Positions 6,590 to 8,376 of a stretch of 8,376 nt of DNA are shown here, piece after piece. Position 1 is the first letter of the stretch; each line of letters starts with the position of its first letter. The stretch comes from Pseudomonadota bacterium (lineage in GTDB: Bacteria; Pseudomonadota; Gammaproteobacteria; Burkholderiales; Ferrovaceae), in NCBI GenBank assembly GCA_021794775.1, contig JAJYQG010000007.1, positions 1 to 8,376 of the forward strand, in the 5' to 3' direction. The position numbers and the translations under genes were made by a program. Below the pieces are notes generated by a model, which saw only the letters and a program-made list of their open reading frames with translations, was not told the origin of the DNA and did no database searches.

Positions 6590-6769
6590 ATGGATAAGGA
6601 TGAAATCAGACAGATGTTGTTGGAAGACGTCGAGCATTACCGTGACAAGGCCAAGGTCTACGAAGCGCTGCGCTTGTCAGAGGCGGGCGACTATGCCAGA
6701 AAACTGGCTTCCAACATCGAGCTGGCCTTGACGACGCTCCCTTCGGAGAACGATCCCGACATTTATTGA
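6590..6769 (+). CDS. small acidic helical protein, 59 residues, unknown function
   Basis: ATG 6590 is preceded by GGAGG (6579-6583) six bases upstream, a strong start signal. In-frame ATGs further upstream (6494, 6497, 6560) lack this and would put the start in or beside the terminator hairpin. The protein begins [20 protein letters not shown] and looks like one or two amphipathic helices up to about residue 50, then a short tail PSENDPDIY. There are no cysteines, membrane segments or signal peptide. I recognise no family. Its stop overlaps by seven bases the end of the convergent cas7/EAL remnant. The good ribosome-binding site, possible promoter and plausible codon use argue that it is a real gene; size and lack of a known motif keep confidence moderate. 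Confidence 0.55.
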   Translation: MDKDEIRQMLLEDVEHYRDKAKVYEALRLSEAGDYARKLASNIELALTTLPSENDPDIY

Positions 6770-7140
6770 GTGGGTGTGCCCAACAAGGCTTTCGGTTGAA
6801 TGTTGTTGGGCTGTTCTTCTCGCAGCAGCAAATCGCTTATTTCTTCTACCGGAACTGGTTTGCTAAAGTAGTAGCCTTGTACAGCATCGCATCCGCAAGT
6901 TCGAATAAATTCCAGTTGCTCGCAAGTTTCTACTCCTTCAGCAACAACCTGCAGTTTGAGTATTGGCGTTGCCATTTCTCCACGCGCAGCGGAGTGGTCG
7001 TGTTCGAACATCTGAGCCAGCGCTTGCCAGAGCAATTCCAGATCGTCTTCGGAAAAACCGGTTTGCTTGGCGAGGAAGCTTGAGACGAAACCGTGCGCCA
7101 TGTAGAGGCCATAGGGAACGGTGTGTTTGCGCCCCTTGGA
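6763..7140 (-). pseudogene. chimeric remnant: C-terminal Cas7 (Csd2, type I-C) joined in frame to C-terminal EAL domain
   Basis: Read on the minus strand from the codon at 7138-7140, the frame encodes a stretch starting [18 protein letters not shown], then [18 protein letters not shown] and [15 protein letters not shown]. This closely resembles the C-terminal part of type I-C Cas7/Csd2, a subunit of the CRISPR Cascade backbone. From about 6966 the frame continues directly as [37 protein letters not shown], which is the last third of an EAL domain (c-di-GMP phosphodiesterase), followed by a tail to the stop at 6763-6765. An in-frame TAG at 7147-7149 closes the frame just before the Cas7 homology begins. 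The first ATG (complement 7099-7101) has no ribosome-binding site. The EAL signature motif and most catalytic residues are missing, as is most of Cas7, so neither activity is possible. The EAL half looks more AT-rich than the Cas7 half, consistent with two origins. A functional fused mini-protein is not excluded but unlikely. Confidence 0.8.
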
Positions 7141-7149
7141 AGTGGGCTA

Positions 7150-7365
7150 GGCGTGGGAGACTAGGCAAGTAGTGTCAGACCCTGAGAGAGGGGTTGGGGC
7201 AGGTTTCATGGGCAGGCTTACTGGATGTTCATGAATCGAAAGCTGGGAGCAGTCGCAACTGTGTGGGGAGGGTCCGTGGCAGGGCCCCATTGGGCTGGAC
7301 GCTGAGAAAAAGGCCGTTGCCATCATTATCACGGGGAAAGTATAGACGTTCTGGGACGGTTGGGC
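7150..7365. other. gap between the cas7/EAL remnant and the tRNA terminator, no gene recognised
   Basis: About 216 bases with no gene I can support. Open frames here on both strands lack ribosome-binding sites and give unrecognised, Pro/Ser/Arg-rich products. I see no CRISPR-type direct repeat and no transposase fragment. It is probably leftover DNA from the event that truncated the cas7 gene. Confidence 0.4.
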
Positions 7366-7394
7366 AAGAAAAAACCCAGCGTTTGCGCTGGGTT
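7366..7394 (-). terminator. intrinsic terminator of the tRNA-Ala gene
   Basis: On the minus strand a 9-base stem AACCCAGCG / CGCTGGGTT (arms 7386-7394 and 7373-7381) with loop CAAA is followed by a T-rich run (complement of 7366-7372). It lies about 35 bases beyond the tRNA 3' end and reads in the same direction. Textbook Rho-independent form. Confidence 0.85.
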
Positions 7395-7428
7395 AGACAC
7401 ATCTTTTGGACTTCTTGGGATCGTCTGG

Positions 7429-7504
<76 letters not shown>

Positions 7505-7514
7505 GAAAAACGAG

Positions 7515-7543
7515 ATTATAGAGGATTGTCGCAGGCTGTGCAA
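7515..7543 (-). promoter_or_regulatory. sigma-70 promoter of tRNA-Ala
   Basis: On the minus strand TTGCAC (complement 7538-7543), a 17-base spacer, then TATAAT (complement 7515-7520). The -10 is a perfect match and the -35 matches four of six. Transcription would start close to 7508, only a few bases before the mature tRNA 5' end at 7504. Confidence 0.8.
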
Positions 7544-7585
7544 GGACGGCATAACGACGGGCGCGCGATTGATTGGGCGCAAGGG

Positions 7586-7616
7586 TGATGTAAGTGTTTT
7601 TCTTTGTTGATGTAAG
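7586..7616. repeat. direct repeat TGATGTAAG x2, 22 bases apart
   Basis: TGATGTAAG occurs at 7586-7594 and 7608-7616. The 22-base period is close to two helical turns, placing both copies on one face of the DNA. It sits between the divergent tRNA-Ala and H-NS promoters and could bind a regulator of either. Confidence 0.4.
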
Positions 7617-7652
7617 ACTAATTTGGCGCGCTAATTAGGATGCTGTTATGCG

Positions 7653-7672
7653 ACATTTTATTGTAAAAATGT
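7653..7672. repeat. inverted repeat ACATTTT / AAAATGT upstream of the H-NS gene
   Basis: ACATTTT (7653-7659) and AAAATGT (7666-7672) form a perfect 7-base dyad around the 6-base centre ATTGTA. It is AT-rich and lies just upstream of the likely H-NS promoter. It may be an operator or a curved H-NS autoregulatory site; not a terminator for any gene seen here. Confidence 0.35.
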
Positions 7673-7692
7673 TGGGGTCGAGATTTGGAGTT

Positions 7693-7710
7693 ATGACGTA
7701 TAATTGTCAT
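7693..7710 (+). promoter_or_regulatory. candidate H-NS promoter (-10) inside a dyad ATGAC-N8-GTCAT
   Basis: TATAAT (7699-7704) is a perfect -10 box, giving a start near 7711 and a leader of about 60 bases before the ATG at 7774. It is enclosed by ATGAC (7693-7697) and GTCAT (7706-7710), a small inverted repeat that would let a bound protein block the promoter. A further TGACAAT at 7741-7747 lies downstream. No good -35 is found at 16-18 bases; TTGGGG (7672-7677) is 21 bases away. The promoter may therefore rely on an activator. Confidence 0.45.
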
Positions 7711-7773
7711 CAATGTGGTGCGCTATGGTGGCGTAACAATTGACAATGAACATCGGTAATCGAGGAGAATGCA

Positions 7774-8076
7774 ATGGCCAGTTATGAAGAGTTGGTGGCG
7801 CAAGCCGAACAGTTGATGCAACAAGCCGAAGCGGTTAGGTTGCAAGAAAAGGCAGGGGTTGTGGCCGAAATGCGTGACAAGATCGCGCGCTATGGCATCA
7901 CGGCCAAGGAACTTGGGTTGGCGACCGTGGGGGGGCGTTCTTCTTCCCCGGCAGTATCTGCCAATGCGCGTTATCGTGGTCCTAATGGAGAAGTCTGGAG
8001 CGGTAAGGGAAGACGTCCGGAATGGCTGCGTCGTGCTTTGGGAGCAGGACGGCGCAAATCCGATTTTGCTGTTTGA
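7774..8076 (+). CDS. hns: H-NS family nucleoid-associated DNA-binding protein
   Basis: A 100-residue histone-like nucleoid-structuring protein that binds AT-rich DNA, bridges it, and silences genes, often horizontally acquired ones. ATG 7774 has GAGGAG (7762-7767) six bases upstream. Residues 1-45 are a predicted helical/coiled-coil oligomerisation part (Gln/Glu/Ala-rich, starting MASYEELVAQAEQLMQQAEA), 46-64 a Ser/Gly linker, and 66-88 the DNA-binding motif YRGPNGEVWSGKGRRPEWL. In that motif the W-S-G-K/R-G-R-x-P-x-W-L core is the H-NS signature and the G-K-G-R hook is the part that enters the minor groove. A basic tail GAGRRKSDFAV ends the protein. The short linker and overall size resemble H-NS of Burkholderia, Bordetella (BpH3) and relatives more than E. 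coli H-NS. Genomes of this type often carry several paralogues, so it need not be the main copy. The upstream region is AT-rich with dyads, which suggests autoregulation. Confidence 0.92.
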   Translation: MASYEELVAQAEQLMQQAEAVRLQEKAGVVAEMRDKIARYGITAKELGLATVGGRSSSPAVSANARYRGPNGEVWSGKGRRPEWLRRALGAGRRKSDFAV

Positions 8077-8157
8077 TGGGTGAATTGCCTAGGGACGCGC
8101 TGATCTATTCAGCATTTGATTGATGGCAACGACGAACGCAATTGTCATGTCAGATTC

Positions 8158-8177
8158 TCGAAGAATTTCGACTTTTT
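8158..8177 (+). terminator. weak hairpin plus T-run after the H-NS gene
   Basis: TCGAA (8158-8162) and TTCGA (8167-8171) form a short stem with loop GAAT, followed by a run of five T at 8173-8177. The stem is short and AT-rich and lies about 80 bases after the stop codon, so termination would be weak. Confidence 0.3.
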
Positions 8178-8295
8178 CCTCAAAAAATAGGATCTGAATC
8201 GTGAAAATTCAACAAAAGCATCCAGAAGTCCAAACGTTGACCCATTGTTCACCGTGTCCCTTACTATATCCCTTTGGAATTTTTCCAACAGCTTA

Positions 8296-8376
8296 CTACT
8301 TCTTGCCAGCTTCTTCATCCCACTTTTTCAGCAGGTTCAACTTCTCACCAATCTTGGTTTCCAAGCCGCGCAACCA
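8296..8376 (-). CDS. C-terminus of an unidentified protein
   Basis: The last 26 codons of a gene that enters from the right edge. The frame reads LRGLETKIGEKLNLLKKW then DEEAGKK and ends with two stops in tandem, TAG (8296-8298) and TAA (8293-8295). The segment is highly charged (many Lys and Glu), looks like one amphipathic helix, and has coding-like composition. I do not recognise the family. No terminator-like hairpin follows the stops at once. It is convergent with the H-NS gene. Confidence 0.5.
   Translation of the reverse strand, partial: WLRGLETKIGEKLNLLKKWDEEAGKK

Noticed and set aside
6763..7428. Possible CRISPR array near the Cas7 remnant
   Set aside because: I looked for type I-C style repeats (GC-rich palindromic start, ATTGAAAC-like end) and for any regularly spaced direct repeat; none is present.
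8122..8196. Short plus-strand frame starting MATTNAIVMSDSRR after the H-NS gene
   Set aside because: Only 24 codons, no ribosome-binding site, and it runs through the putative terminator hairpin.
8145..8318. 57-codon minus-strand frame starting MKKLARSSKLLEKF within the end of the right-edge gene
   Set aside because: It overlaps a better-supported C-terminus in another frame, lacks a ribosome-binding site, and is Lys/Phe/Ser-rich as expected of AT-rich non-coding DNA.

Overview
The window comes from a proteobacterium, most likely a betaproteobacterium or a related gammaproteobacterium of moderate to fairly high GC. The evidence is an H-NS protein of the short Burkholderia/Bordetella layout, an AcpA-type acid phosphatase, a FucP/GluP-family sugar symporter, and a tRNA-Ala gene with an encoded CCA end. 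The genus cannot be fixed from the sequence. There is no sign of phage, plasmid or intact insertion sequence, but there is one clear scar of genome rearrangement.

Left part (1-4559): the window opens inside the N-terminal end of a minus-strand CPA2 (Kef-type) cation/proton antiporter. Next comes a hexose module. It holds a D-hexose-6-phosphate mutarotase (473-1378, +), a conserved uncharacterised small protein on the opposite strand (1407-1817, -), a GH1 beta-glycosidase with an apparent Tat export signal (1984-3354, +), and a 12-TM sugar/H+ symporter (3354-4559, +) whose start codon overlaps the GH1 stop codon. A plausible reading is that a beta-glycoside is split outside the cytoplasmic membrane, the hexose is taken up with protons, it is phosphorylated by a kinase not seen here, and the mutarotase balances the anomers of the hexose 6-phosphate.

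Middle (4560-6769): a lipoprotein-type AcpA-family acid phosphatase/phosphoesterase (4721-6445, +) stands as its own unit. A degenerate PhoB-box-like array lies upstream and a strong hairpin lies downstream. A 59-residue acidic helical protein of unknown function follows (6590-6769, +).

Right part (6763-8376): the most unusual object is a minus-strand in-frame chimera at 6763-7140. It joins the C-terminal piece of a type I-C Cas7 (Csd2) CRISPR effector protein to the C-terminal piece of an EAL cyclic-di-GMP phosphodiesterase domain. Both parents are truncated, no ribosome-binding site is visible, and no CRISPR array or other cas gene is nearby, so it looks like a deletion or recombination fossil. 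It lies downstream of a complete minus-strand tRNA-Ala(GGC) gene with a clear promoter and terminator. Divergently from the tRNA runs an H-NS gene (7774-8076, +), whose upstream region carries several repeats that may be operators. The window ends in an AT-rich gap and the C-terminus of an unidentified minus-strand gene.
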